64,000 nucleotides of DNA from Streptomyces thermodiastaticus (lineage in GTDB: Bacteria; Actinomycetota; Actinomycetes; Streptomycetales; Streptomycetaceae), in assembly GCF_014656135.1 (NCBI RefSeq), contig NZ_BNBV01000016.1:62001-126000 (forward strand), read 5' to 3'. Position 1 is the stretch's first letter, and the number at the start of each line of letters is the position of its first letter. The position numbers and the translations under genes were made by a program. The notes under the pieces are model-generated. The model searched no databases and was not told the origin of the DNA. It was given only the letters and a program-made list of their open reading frames with translations. Of this stretch, positions 36,281 to 44,350 are shown one piece after another.

Positions 36281-38191
36281 TCAGCTCAGGCCGCGCAACG
36301 GACTGCCGTCACGCAAGGTGCCCTTGAGACCGGCCGTGACGCCCTGCCGGGCCCGTACGGTGAGCAGGCGGCCCTCGGCGGCCGCCTCGATACCGCCGGT
36401 CGTGGCGATGGACGCGGTGTCCTCGTCGCCCGCCGCGAGCAGGTACCAGTCGCCCTGCCGGGACTTCCACAGCACCCCGGCCAGCACGTGCGGGGAACGC
36501 GCCCCGCAGGCGGGCACACCCTCGTCCCGTGCGGTGACCGCGCCCGTCGTGCCGCCGGGTGTGAGGAACTGGGCCAGCACCCGCGGGGCGGTGCCGCGCC
36601 AGGTGTCCGCCCGGGTGCACGCCCAGGTGGCGGTGCCGCTGCCGTCCGGCAGCGGCTGCTCGGCGTACCGCCAGGTGTTGACCGACCGCACCCCCTGCGC
36701 GCGCACCTCGCTCAGCGCGCACGCATAGGGCGCCCAGGCGTGCAGCAGCTGCGTGTCCGCCGTCTCCTCAGGATCGGCGGGGCGGCCCGCGGTCAGCTGG
36801 GCGGGGACCAGTTCGCCCAGGTCGGCGAGCAGATGGGCGCCGTCGTCGCCGGTCACTTCCAGGACGTTCCAGGAGGTGCAGGGGCCGGAGCGGGCCGCCG
36901 GGCTGGACAGGGGCCCGGCGACGCCGTCCCGCAGCGCGAGGGCGGGCGCGTCCGAGGAGGGTTCGAGCAGGTCCCGTGCGGCGGCCCGGCGCACCCAAGG
37001 GGCTGTCAGATAGCGGACGTTGCCGTCGGAGCGGTCCAGCACCACGGCGGAGGCCGTCGCACCGGCCGCGCCGTCGACACGGGCGAAGTCCAGCGCGGCA
37101 CCCGCCGTGGAGCCCTTCGGTTCGGCGTAGCGGACGATGCGCAGACCGTCGTAGAGGATCACCACCCGGGCGTCGTCCACCTCGCCCGCGTACAGCAGTT
37201 GCGGCGGGCCGGCGGGGCCGCCGGAGGCCGTGCCCGTGGTGGCGGTGACCCGGACGGACTCGCCCGGCCGCGCCCACACCGCCAGAGCGCGGCGCAGCAG
37301 GCCCGTGTCGCGGGTGAGGCCGCCGCGCGCGGGCCACACGGAGAAGTCCAGGCGCGCGGAGGTCTGCCAGGCGGTGGCCGGGACCCGGGTGAGCCGGGCC
37401 GGGTCGAGGGCGGCCTCGGCGGACGGGTTCTGCGCCCAGGCGGGCGCGGCGGCGCCGTCCGGGCCCCAGCCCTTGCCGGGCAGCACGACCAGCGCGCCGC
37501 ACACGGCCAGGGCGGCGGCCGCGGCCAGCGCCGCCTTGGTGTGCCGGCGGCGCCGCAGCAGGTCGGTCGGGCGGGCCTGCAGCAGGCAGGGGTCGAACTC
37601 GGGGGAGTGCAGCAACGGGTACCGCGCGGGCACGCGGTCGGCCTCCCGCAGTGCGGCCCGGGGGTCGGTCACACCCGCGGCCGACAGCACCCGGCGCACC
37701 TCGTCGTCCGCCAGCCCCTCCAGGCCGCGCAGCACGTAGGCGGCGCGCGCCGGGCCGGACAGCGCGCTCAGCCGCTGGTCGAGGGCGAGTTCGTCGGCGC
37801 CGCCCGAGCGCGGGAACAGCTTCAGCCCCCACACCTGCGGCAGCGGCGGCGGCAGCCGGCGCAGCCACCGCGCGACGCGCCCGCCCCGGCCGGCCCTCAG
37901 CGCGGCTCGGACGACCTGTACGCGCAGAAAGGCGTAGCCGGGGCCGGCGGCGGCTCCGGTGGACCGCGCCGGGATCACCGGGGACGGAGTGCGGCCGCGC
38001 GGCAGGGCGCGCTGGGCGAGCGCGTGGGCGGTCAGGACGCGCCGGCTCCGGCCGAGGCCGGGCGGCAGCACCAGGTGGGCGAGCCGGACCAGCCGCGGAT
38101 AGTGCTCGACGAGGGCGGCCTCCGCCTGCTCGACGTCGACGACCGGCTCGGGGGCGGACGAGGGGCGCGGGACGACATCGTGTGACTGCAC
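36281..38191 (-). CDS. Membrane protein with sigma-factor-like N-terminus and extracytoplasmic domain
   Basis: A 636-residue protein of unknown function. Residues 1-190 resemble a degenerate ECF sigma factor: LVEHYPRLVRLAHLVLPPG like region 2, and LSGPARAAYVLRGLEGLADDEVRRVL like region 4. RRRRHTKA and one transmembrane segment (about 215-235) follow, then a 400-residue extracytoplasmic domain with several Cys residues. The arrangement suggests an envelope-sensing protein, but that is inference. The GTG/ATG choice near 38191 is uncertain. Confidence 0.55.
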   Translation of the reverse strand: MQSHDVVPRPSSAPEPVVDVEQAEAALVEHYPRLVRLAHLVLPPGLGRSRRVLTAHALAQRALPRGRTPSPVIPARSTGAAAGPGYAFLRVQVVRAALRAGRGGRVARWLRRLPPPLPQVWGLKLFPRSGGADELALDQRLSALSGPARAAYVLRGLEGLADDEVRRVLSAAGVTDPRAALREADRVPARYPLLHSPEFDPCLLQARPTDLLRRRRHTKAALAAAAALAVCGALVVLPGKGWGPDGAAAPAWAQNPSAEAALDPARLTRVPATAWQTSARLDFSVWPARGGLTRDTGLLRRALAVWARPGESVRVTATTGTASGGPAGPPQLLYAGEVDDARVVILYDGLRIVRYAEPKGSTAGAALDFARVDGAAGATASAVVLDRSDGNVRYLTAPWVRRAAARDLLEPSSDAPALALRDGVAGPLSSPAARSGPCTSWNVLEVTGDDGAHLLADLGELVPAQLTAGRPADPEETADTQLLHAWAPYACALSEVRAQGVRSVNTWRYAEQPLPDGSGTATWACTRADTWRGTAPRVLAQFLTPGGTTGAVTARDEGVPACGARSPHVLAGVLWKSRQGDWYLLAAGDEDTASIATTGGIEAAAEGRLLTVRARQGVTAGLKGTLRDGSPLRGLS

Positions 38192-38313
38192 GTTCAGCAG
38201 AACGAGCGATTCGTCGGATGGTCACCGCCGATCGGGTGTGCCAGGTGTCCCTGCCGCCGGGAAGGTGTGGCGGCGCGGACGCGCCGCGGCCGCGCGGGCG
38301 CGTCCGCGCCGTG

Positions 38314-38937
38314 TCACCGCGGCGCCGGCGGCACGTACTTGTAGCCCACCCGGCGCACCGTCTGGATCGCCGAACGGTGCTCGGCACCCAGCTTGCGGCG
38401 CAGCCGCGCGATGTGGACGTCGACGGTGCGGCCGTCGCCCACGTGGCCGTAGCCCCAGACCGTGGTGACCAGGTGGTCGCGGCTGTGCACCCGGTGCGGG
38501 TGGGCGACCAGGTGGGCGAGCAGCTCGAACTCCAGGTAGGTCAGGTCGAGCGGCCGCCCGGCCACCTCGGCGGTGCGGCGGGCGGTGTCGATGCGGACCA
38601 GGGCGTCGCCGTGCCCGGCCGCGGGCTTCTCGGGTGCGGGCGCGGCCGGCGGTGCGAACGGCGGCTGCCGGTCGGCCGGGACGAGGACCAGGTAGCCGAC
38701 CATCGGGGGCCGGCCGGGCAGGCTGGGCAGGGTGTGCTGGGGCGCCGGCAGCCAGGTGGCGCCGGGCGGCAGCCAGGCCGCCACCTCGTCGGGCAGCTCC
38801 TCGCCCGGACGGGAGTCGGCCACCTCCCACCGCTCGTCCCGGTCGACGGCCCGCAGACGGTGGCGCGGGACGGCGGGGACGGGCGCGGCAGCGGCGGCGG
38901 TGGCGGTCGCGGTGGTCAGGGAACGGGTGGTCGCCAT
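38314..38937 (-). CDS. Winged-helix regulator lacking a receiver domain
   Basis: A 207-residue protein. An Ala/Pro-rich N-terminal half (TAAAAAPVPAVPRH, and a segment predicted to form beta strands, GYLVLVPADRQP) replaces the usual phosphoacceptor receiver. The C-terminal 90 residues are a typical OmpR/PhoB DNA-binding domain (LTYLEFELLAHLVAHPHRVHSRDHLVTTVWG, recognition helix DGRTVDVHIARLRRKLG, wing VRRVGYKYV). It cannot be controlled by an ordinary sensor kinase through an Asp residue. It is transcribed away from the neighbouring large membrane protein's start (122 bp). Confidence 0.8.
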   Translation of the reverse strand: MATTRSLTTATATAAAAAPVPAVPRHRLRAVDRDERWEVADSRPGEELPDEVAAWLPPGATWLPAPQHTLPSLPGRPPMVGYLVLVPADRQPPFAPPAAPAPEKPAAGHGDALVRIDTARRTAEVAGRPLDLTYLEFELLAHLVAHPHRVHSRDHLVTTVWGYGHVGDGRTVDVHIARLRRKLGAEHRSAIQTVRRVGYKYVPPAPR

Positions 38938-39435
38938 GAGAGGTCAGCTCTTTCGCGCGAGGACTTCGTCGGAAAGGGGCGACGGCGGCCGCGAGTTCGT
39001 GGTCGGGCGCGCCGCGCACCGTGCGTCACCTGCGCGCTGGCCGAGGCCGGGGTGTACGGCTTTCAGGGGCCCGCGCGTTCAGCGCGCGCAACACACCCGG
39101 TCGAAGTCGTGGTGCTGACGGGAAGGCCAGAAGGGCTCGAGGTCATGGCGACCTGTCGCATGGGTCTTCTGGAAGCTGGCCATGAGCCCATTGAAGCAGA
39201 CCCGGCGCCCGGACAGCAGCCCGCTCTCACTGCGTGGACGCTTTCCCGCCGCCGGAGTTGAGCCCGGCGGGGCCGGACACCGGGGCGGCCGGGCGGGGGC
39301 ATCCGGGCGGGTCCGGGCCGCGCAGGGGTGCCCGGGCGGGTCCGGATGCCCGCGTGCGGCGGACGCCCGTGCGCGCGCTGCCGGGGGTGTGCGCCGCGTG
39401 GCCCGGACAGAGCCCGGGCCACGCCGGGGCCGTGC
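38938..39435. other. Gene-free interval
   Basis: About 500 bp upstream of the winged-helix gene and downstream of the ArsC-like gene. Several GC-rich open frames cross it, but none has a start site, codon pattern or family resemblance that I can support. Short G/C palindromes occur near 39395-39420, just past the ArsC-like stop, and may act as its terminator. Confidence 0.4.
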
Positions 39436-39798
39436 TCAGCGGCGCGCGAGCGCGTCCCGTACGGCCTCCTCGGTGCGGGCCACCACCGCGGTGCCGTCGT
39501 CCGCCGTGATGATCGGACGCTGGATCAGCTTCGGGTGCTCGGCGAGCGCGGTGATCCAGCGGTCCCGGGCACCGGCGTCCCGCGGCCACTGCTTCACCCC
39601 CAGCTCCTTCGCCTCGGCCTCCTGGGTACGGGTGATGTCCCACGGCTGAAGCCCGAGCCGGTCGAGCACCTGCCGGATCTCGTCCTCGGTGGGGACGTCC
39701 TCCAGGTAGCGGCGGACGGTGTACTCGGCCCCCTCGGCGTCGAGCAGACTCAGGGCGCTGCGGCACTTGGAACAGGCCGGATTGATCCAGATCTCCAT
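39436..39798 (-). CDS. ArsC/Spx-family thioredoxin-fold protein
   Basis: A 120-residue protein with the arsenate reductase family motif NPACSKCRSALSLLD (Cys at about 9 and 12) and the substrate-binding region GVKQWPRDAGARDRWITALAEHPKLIQRPI. The C-x-x-C in place of the single ArsC cysteine is common in the poorly characterised YfgD/ArsC-related branch. No arsenic resistance genes lie nearby, so arsenate reduction is unproven. Confidence 0.8.
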   Translation of the reverse strand: MEIWINPACSKCRSALSLLDAEGAEYTVRRYLEDVPTEDEIRQVLDRLGLQPWDITRTQEAEAKELGVKQWPRDAGARDRWITALAEHPKLIQRPIITADDGTAVVARTEEAVRDALARR

Positions 39799-39963
39799 GC
39801 CGCCCACAGTAGCCCGGAACCCGCTCGCCGCCTGCGTCCCACGAGCCCCAAAAGCCCTGGTGGACAGGGGTTTTGTCAGTGCTCGGACGTAAAATTGAAG
39901 CAGTGTTCGAGGGTGTCGCCGGGGTGTTTCCCGGCGGCACTCCCACGCGACAGGAGGATGCCT

Positions 39964-40278
39964 GTGCCCGCTGCCGCAGCGAAGCCCAAGCCGTTGCCGA
40001 CCCAGTCCACCGCGAAGCGTCCCGTCCTGCTCGACCGTCCCTACGCCCCCGTCCACAAGCGGCCGCTGCCGCCCGGCCGTCCCCGTGCCTGGTACATCGC
40101 CCACAACCGCCGGCTGAAGGCGATGCGGCTCGCCATCGCGCTGCTCGACTCCGGTGTCCACCGGCCGGAGAAGGCGTCCGACGCGGCCATCCGCGACATG
40201 GCCGAGGTCATCGGCGTGCACCCGCCGTCCGGCGCCACCTGCCACATGGTGCGGGCGCTGATGCGCTACCCGCGCTGA
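39964..40278 (+). CDS. Small conserved basic protein, unknown function
   Basis: A 104-residue Arg/Pro-rich protein (RPYAPVHKRPLPPGRPRAWY) with a helical C-terminal half (AMRLAIALLDSGVHRP...IRDMAEVIGVHPPSGATCHMVRALM). GGAGG at 39953-39957 is placed ideally for the GTG at 39964. No family function is recognised. Confidence 0.65.
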   Translation: MPAAAAKPKPLPTQSTAKRPVLLDRPYAPVHKRPLPPGRPRAWYIAHNRRLKAMRLAIALLDSGVHRPEKASDAAIRDMAEVIGVHPPSGATCHMVRALMRYPR

Positions 40279-40394
40279 CCGGCCGCGCCGTCCGCCCGCT
40301 GCCGGGTGCCCCGCTCACCACGGGCACCCGGCGGCGGCCCGGAGCCGGCCGCCGCCTCCCTCTCCGGCCGGGGAGCGCAAGCGATGCGTCGCCC

Positions 40395-40979
40395 TCACAG
40401 CCCCGGCGCGCCCCACACCGGGAACCAGCGGCCGAGATCCTGCTCGATCCGCAGATCGCCGGCCAGCAAAGACTTCATCTGCATCTCCAGCGCGTTGTCG
40501 CGGCGCTGCGCCCGGCCGGCGACCGGGCAGAACGGGTAGAACGTGCCGCGCTTGTACAGGTACACCAGCGCCAGCCGCCGGCCCGAGCCGTCGTGGAAGC
40601 CCACCAGCGAGCACAGCAGCTGGGGGCCGAAGCCGTTGACCTCCATCGCGCTGTTGACGGCGTGCAGATCGTTGACCAGATCGGACAGCTGGTCCGGGGA
40701 ACGGTGCGAGACCAGCCAGGAGTAGCCGTACTCGTCCCGGGTCAGCTCCACCGGCGGGCCGGTGCGGTCGGTGTCCGCGTCCAGCAGGGCCTGCACCTCC
40801 CGGTGCATCTGCTCGAAGGCGGCGCCCTCCACCGTGGCGAAGCACACCGCGCCCCGCCCGGTCGGGGTGAAACCGGCCGCCGCCTCCAGCGTCACCGCCG
40901 CGGACGGCAGCGCGAACAGCTGGTCCAGGTCGGGCGGTACGGGCTTGCTGCGACCGAGCAGGATGTCCCACAGCCCCAT
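40395..40979 (-). CDS. pspAB: PspA-associated protein PspAB
   Basis: A 194-residue cytoplasmic protein beginning MGLWDILLGRSKPVPPDLD, typical of the actinobacterial PspAB family found beside htpX. It is linked with the phage-shock envelope-stress response; its molecular activity is unknown. It starts 4 bp after the htpX stop, so the two are one operon. Confidence 0.8.
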   Translation of the reverse strand: MGLWDILLGRSKPVPPDLDQLFALPSAAVTLEAAAGFTPTGRGAVCFATVEGAAFEQMHREVQALLDADTDRTGPPVELTRDEYGYSWLVSHRSPDQLSDLVNDLHAVNSAMEVNGFGPQLLCSLVGFHDGSGRRLALVYLYKRGTFYPFCPVAGRAQRRDNALEMQMKSLLAGDLRIEQDLGRWFPVWGAPGL

Positions 40980-40983
40980 CCGC

Positions 40984-41913
40984 TCAGCTCGCCTTTCCCG
41001 GCGTCGCGGCCTCGCCCAGCTCGACCGAGATCCGCCCCAGCTGCGCCAGCCGCTGCTCCAGGGTCGGGTGGGTGGAGAAGAACCGGGAGATGCCGGGCTC
41101 GGAGCCCAGCGCCGGAGTGAAGTAGAAGGCGTTGAACGCCTGGGCGGTGCGCAGGTCCTCGGAGGGGATCCGGGCGATGTCCCCGGTGACCTTGGTCAGC
41201 GCCGAGGCCAGCGCGGAGGGCCGCCCGGTCAGCAGGGCCCCCGCCCGGTCCGCGGCCAGCTCCCGGTACCGGGACAGCGCCCGGATCAGCAGGAAGCTGA
41301 TCGCGTACACGGCCGCGGAGACACCCACGACCATGGCGAAGACCGCGAACGTGTTCTGGTCCCTGCGGCCCCGGCCGCCGAGCAGCTCGGAGTAGAAGGC
41401 GAACCGCACCACGAGTCCCGCGATCACACCCAGGAACGACGCGACCGTGATCACGGCGACGTCCTTGTGCGCAACATGGGACAGCTCGTGCGCGAGCACA
41501 CCCTCCAGCTCGGCCGGCTCCAGCCGGCGCAGCAGCCCGGTCGTCACGCACACCACGGCGTTGTCCGGGTTGCGCCCGGTCGCGAACGCGTTGGGCATGT
41601 CCATGGAGGACACGGCGACCACGGGCTTGGGCATGTCCGCCAGGGCGCACAGCCGGTCGACCACCGCGTGCAGCTCGGGATGCTCCTCCGGCTCCACCAC
41701 CTTGCCGTGCATGGCGAACAGCGCGATCCGGTCGGAGAACCAGTACTGCGCGGCCAGCACGGCCGCCGCGATCACCACGACCAGCACCCAGGATTTCAGC
41801 AGCACGATCAGCGCGGCCACGAACGCCACGTACAACAGCCCGAGCAGGAACAGCGTGACCCCCATGCGCACGGTCAGCCGGCGGTCGCTCCTGAAGCGGC
41901 TCTGCATCTGCAT
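40984..41913 (-). CDS. htpX: Zinc metalloprotease HtpX
   Basis: A 309-residue M48 membrane protease. Two N-terminal spans are followed by the zinc motif HELSH (in GVLAHELSHVAHKDV), two more spans, and the third ligand Glu in RELAADRAGALLTG. It removes damaged membrane proteins during envelope stress. ATG at 41911-41913; a second ATG two codons in is possible. It heads the htpX-pspAB operon. Confidence 0.92.
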   Translation of the reverse strand: MQMQSRFRSDRRLTVRMGVTLFLLGLLYVAFVAALIVLLKSWVLVVVIAAAVLAAQYWFSDRIALFAMHGKVVEPEEHPELHAVVDRLCALADMPKPVVAVSSMDMPNAFATGRNPDNAVVCVTTGLLRRLEPAELEGVLAHELSHVAHKDVAVITVASFLGVIAGLVVRFAFYSELLGGRGRRDQNTFAVFAMVVGVSAAVYAISFLLIRALSRYRELAADRAGALLTGRPSALASALTKVTGDIARIPSEDLRTAQAFNAFYFTPALGSEPGISRFFSTHPTLEQRLAQLGRISVELGEAATPGKAS

Positions 41914-42018
41914 CACCCCGCAGTCCGGGCACCCCGTACCGAGGCACTCTTCCGATTCCAGTGTGCACCTGCGGGGCACCATGAACGGGTCGTGATCGTC
42001 TCCTGTGGTGGCAAAACA

Positions 42019-42498
42019 TCACGGTGCGGCGCGGTGATCACCCGTGCCGCGCGGCGGGCGGGCATTCCGTCGCACGCCACCGGGGGCGGTTGCCGTGACC
42101 TGCCCCTGCACACGCGGCTGACCTGCGGCCATGTCAGGTACGGCAGCCCATGCGGCAGCGGATGCGGCCCATGTCAGGCAGCCGCTCCTGCGGCGCCGGC
42201 CGGCGTCCTCGAGCGCCGCCCGGCACAGCAGGCGCGCCCGCGCCAGGTCCTCCGCGGGTGCGTGCAGGCGCGCGTGCAGCGCCTCCACCACTCTCTGCGG
42301 TGCCGTCGACGTGTGCCGTGGATTGAGATGGCGCGACAGAGTCGTCTGGTCGATGCCCAGCCTGGAGGCCAGCGCCTGCTGGGTCGGCCGGGTGCCGCCC
42401 GGCGAGCCCTCGGCGTTCTCCCACCAGCTGCGCAGCAGCAGCGCCAACTGCACTCGCGGATCCGGGCCCTCGGCCCGGCCCCCTCGCTTCCGCGCCAT
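42019..42498 (-). CDS. Small helix-turn-helix protein
   Basis: A 159-residue basic protein. A helix-turn-helix resembling XRE or plasmid-type HTH domains (TQQALASRLGIDQTTLSRHLNP) lies at residues 40-62, and the C-terminus is Ala/Arg-rich. The GGGAGGGGGAC upstream makes the ATG at 42496-42498 a good start. The target is unknown. Low complexity in the last 50 residues leaves the 3' end less certain. Confidence 0.6.
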   Translation of the reverse strand: MARKRGGRAEGPDPRVQLALLLRSWWENAEGSPGGTRPTQQALASRLGIDQTTLSRHLNPRHTSTAPQRVVEALHARLHAPAEDLARARLLCRAALEDAGRRRRSGCLTWAASAAAWAAVPDMAAGQPRVQGQVTATAPGGVRRNARPPRGTGDHRAAP

Positions 42499-42883
42499 GG
42501 TCGTGTCCCCCTCCCGGTCGGCGTCGCCACGGCCGGGCGCCCCCGCGTTCCACCTGGCACGGCAGGGCGGTGAACGGGCCGCACTCCTCGGGACGGACGC
42601 GGACACGCCGGCCGGTCGCGGCGGAGATGGCGCAGATGGTAGCGACGGGGACGACGGTCTCCGGCGCGCCGGGCACCGGCCGGGCCGGTGCCCGTGGCCG
42701 GTGCCGGACGGCCCGCCGCCCCGGGAACGCGGCCGTGTGCGCCGTGGCGGGGGGCACAGCGGGGCATCGGGCGGACGGTCCGCAATCACCCGTACGAGCG
42801 TCCGGCGCGGAGCCGGGCCGGAGCCGGGCGCTCACGCACAGGAAGGATCTGCACCGGGACCCGGTGCCCGTGCCCGCCGGCCC
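42499..42883. other. Gene-free interval
   Basis: About 385 bp upstream of the HTH gene. No supported gene is seen. A GCACCGG-CCGGG-CCGGTGC hairpin near 42676-42694 and adjacent GGCCGG repeats are the only notable structure. Confidence 0.35.
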
Positions 42884-43138
42884 TCAGTACAGCGCGCGGG
42901 TCCGGGCGTAGCCGAGAAGCACGATCAGGGCGGCGATGCCGCCGAAGACGATGGCCGCCGACCGCCACGACGAGCGGCGCGGGACGGCCGGCTCCGCGCC
43001 GGCGAAGGACCGCGGGGCGGGCGACTCCTCCTGCCGGCGGGCGGCGAGCATCCGGGCCCGGGCGGAGGGTTCCTTGTGCACAGCCGCGTTCGCCCACTGG
43101 AGATCGAATTCCTGCTCGAACTCGTCGCGCTCGGTCAC
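42884..43138 (-). CDS. Small single-span membrane protein
   Basis: An 84-residue protein. An acidic N-terminus (TERDEFEQEFDLQWANAAVHK) and a basic segment (PRRSSWRS) precede one C-terminal membrane helix (AAIVFGGIAALIVLLGYART). The GTG at 43136-43138 has a GAGGAAG directly upstream. No family is recognised. Confidence 0.6.
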   Translation of the reverse strand: MTERDEFEQEFDLQWANAAVHKEPSARARMLAARRQEESPAPRSFAGAEPAVPRRSSWRSAAIVFGGIAALIVLLGYARTRALY

Positions 43139-43422
43139 TTCCTCGTCACCTTTCCGGTGTTGCTGCGTGGGTGCGGGGGCCGGCGGTCGCGTCGGCTCCC
43201 CCTGTCTGTAGGAGACCTCCCAGGACGTGCATAGTTGCACGGGACATGGCAACGGTGCGGCGTCCGCGCAGGCGGGAGCGGGGGAGTGGGGGTACCCCGA
43301 TCGGCCCAACATGCCGAGTGGCCGGCGGAGGGCTAGCCTCGTGGAAGAGATCGCGCCGTGGCGCCGCGGCCATCCGTCTCGTGCCTCACGTACCCGCACG
43401 AGTGGGTGGAGGGAAGGTTGTC

Positions 43423-43758
43423 ATGACTGCACAGCGAACCAGGCGAGCCAGGCATCTGATCGCGACGACCGCGGCCGGGGTCCTGCTGGCCGGAGGGGCC
43501 ACGCTCGGCACGACGGGCACGGCAGCGGCGGCCCCGGCCACCACGACGGCCACGACGACGGTCACGCAGGTCCAGGCCGCCCCGCAGGGCGGCGGTGGCT
43601 GCGACGGCGGCTGGTGGGGCGGCTGCGGCGGCCACGGCCGCTGGGGCGGCGGTTACTACGACGGCTTCGGCAGCCTGGGCGGCCTCGGCCTCCTCGGCGG
43701 GCTGTTCGGGGGCCTCGGCGGCCTCGGCGGCCTCGGGTCGTTCCTGTGGCCCTGGTGA
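43423..43758 (+). CDS. Small secreted glycine-rich protein
   Basis: A 111-residue protein. A signal peptide (RRARHLIATTAAGVLLAGG, cut near AAAAPA) is followed by a Thr/Val stretch and a Gly-rich tail, GGCDGGWWGGCGGHGRWGGG then GGLG repeats. Two cysteines might form a disulfide. It could be a surface or cell-wall protein. It was the convergent neighbour of glnA before the element integrated. Confidence 0.65.
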   Translation: MTAQRTRRARHLIATTAAGVLLAGGATLGTTGTAAAAPATTTATTTVTQVQAAPQGGGGCDGGWWGGCGGHGRWGGGYYDGFGSLGGLGLLGGLFGGLGGLGGLGSFLWPW

Positions 43759-43788
43759 CGGTGCCTGAACGACACCTCTGACGCGGCC

Positions 43789-43826
43789 GAGGGCCGCCCC
43801 CGGATCACCGTCCGGGGGCGGCCCTC
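43789..43826. terminator. Ancestral bidirectional terminator of glnA and its convergent neighbour
   Basis: A perfect 16-bp stem (43789-43804 with 43811-43826) and 6-nt loop lie 30 bp past the secreted protein's stop and 43 bp left of the attachment repeat. If the element is removed, this hairpin sits just past the glnA stop codon, so it was probably shared by both genes. Confidence 0.8.
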
Positions 43827-43868
43827 ACACGTCGGTCGCCGTCGCCCGCCGCGGGCGGCGGCCACCCG

Positions 43869-43894
43869 TCACACGTCGAAGTACAGCTCGAACT
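43869..43894. repeat. Attachment site repeat, left copy (attL)
   Basis: A 26-bp copy identical to 58666-58691. It encodes the same C-terminal residues as GlnA (ELYFDV and stop) but is detached from the gene. The bases immediately outside the match differ (G versus C before it, T versus C after it), fixing its limits. Confidence 0.92.
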
Positions 43895-43899
43895 TAAGC

Positions 43900-43929
43900 G
43901 GCCCCTCTGCTACCTGCTGCGGAGGGGCC
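43900..43929. terminator. Hairpin just inside the left end
   Basis: GGCCCCTC (43900-43907) pairs with GAGGGGCC (43922-43929), with further TGC/GC pairing in the loop. It lies between attL and the stop codon of the leftward RHH gene and probably ends that transcript. Confidence 0.5.
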
Positions 43930-43984
43930 TTAGCTCGTTGACCTGCTGTTTTGCGCGTTGATCTGCGTTTGGTAGTGCCAGACG

Positions 43985-44197
43985 CTATTGATCATCCTGC
44001 GGACTGTTTGCGGACTGCGGATCGTCACTCTTCGCGCTGGGGCGCGGCGGGAGCTCGTCCGTCTCGTGCGTGAGCCAACGCAGGAAGTCCCGGATGTACT
44101 GGCCGCGCTGCCGCGTCCCCACCATGGCGCCGGCCTTGTCCCACAGCTCCTTCTCGACCCTCACGGTCTGTCTCGGGGTCTTCTCTACGTTCGGCAT
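43985..44197 (-). CDS. Ribbon-helix-helix repressor
   Basis: A 70-residue protein. The central TVRVEKELWDKAGAMVGTRQ, followed by GQYIRDFLRWLTHE, has the strand-helix-helix pattern of MetJ/Arc-type DNA-binding proteins; the C-terminus is acidic and disordered. ATG at 44195-44197. Two identical palindromes directly upstream are the likely operators for it and for the divergent six-gene operon. This is the leftmost gene of the element, reading towards attL. Confidence 0.7.
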   Translation of the reverse strand: MPNVEKTPRQTVRVEKELWDKAGAMVGTRQRGQYIRDFLRWLTHETDELPPRPSAKSDDPQSANSPQDDQ

Positions 44198-44218
44198 GGC
44201 CTGAGCGTAGCCCCTTGC

Positions 44219-44259
44219 GGTGTCATGACACCAGGGTCTACGGTGGGTGTCATGACACC
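44219..44259. promoter_or_regulatory. Twin palindromic operators between divergent operons
   Basis: The 14-bp palindrome GGTGTCATGACACC occurs twice without mismatch, at 44219-44232 and 44246-44259, 27 bp apart start to start. It lies between the RHH gene and the DUF6907 operon. Paired symmetric sites fit cooperative binding by RHH dimers. Confidence 0.7.
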
Positions 44260-44350
44260 GGGAACCTCCCGGAACGTCGACGGCCCTACCTGCGTGCAGC
44301 AACACGAAGGCAGGGCCTGACGGATCACCTGCAGCAACAGGAGAACCGCT

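Noticed and set aside
43869..43894. tRNA gene as integration site
   Set aside because: The repeat matches the glnA 3' end; no tRNA-like cloverleaf is visible at either end.
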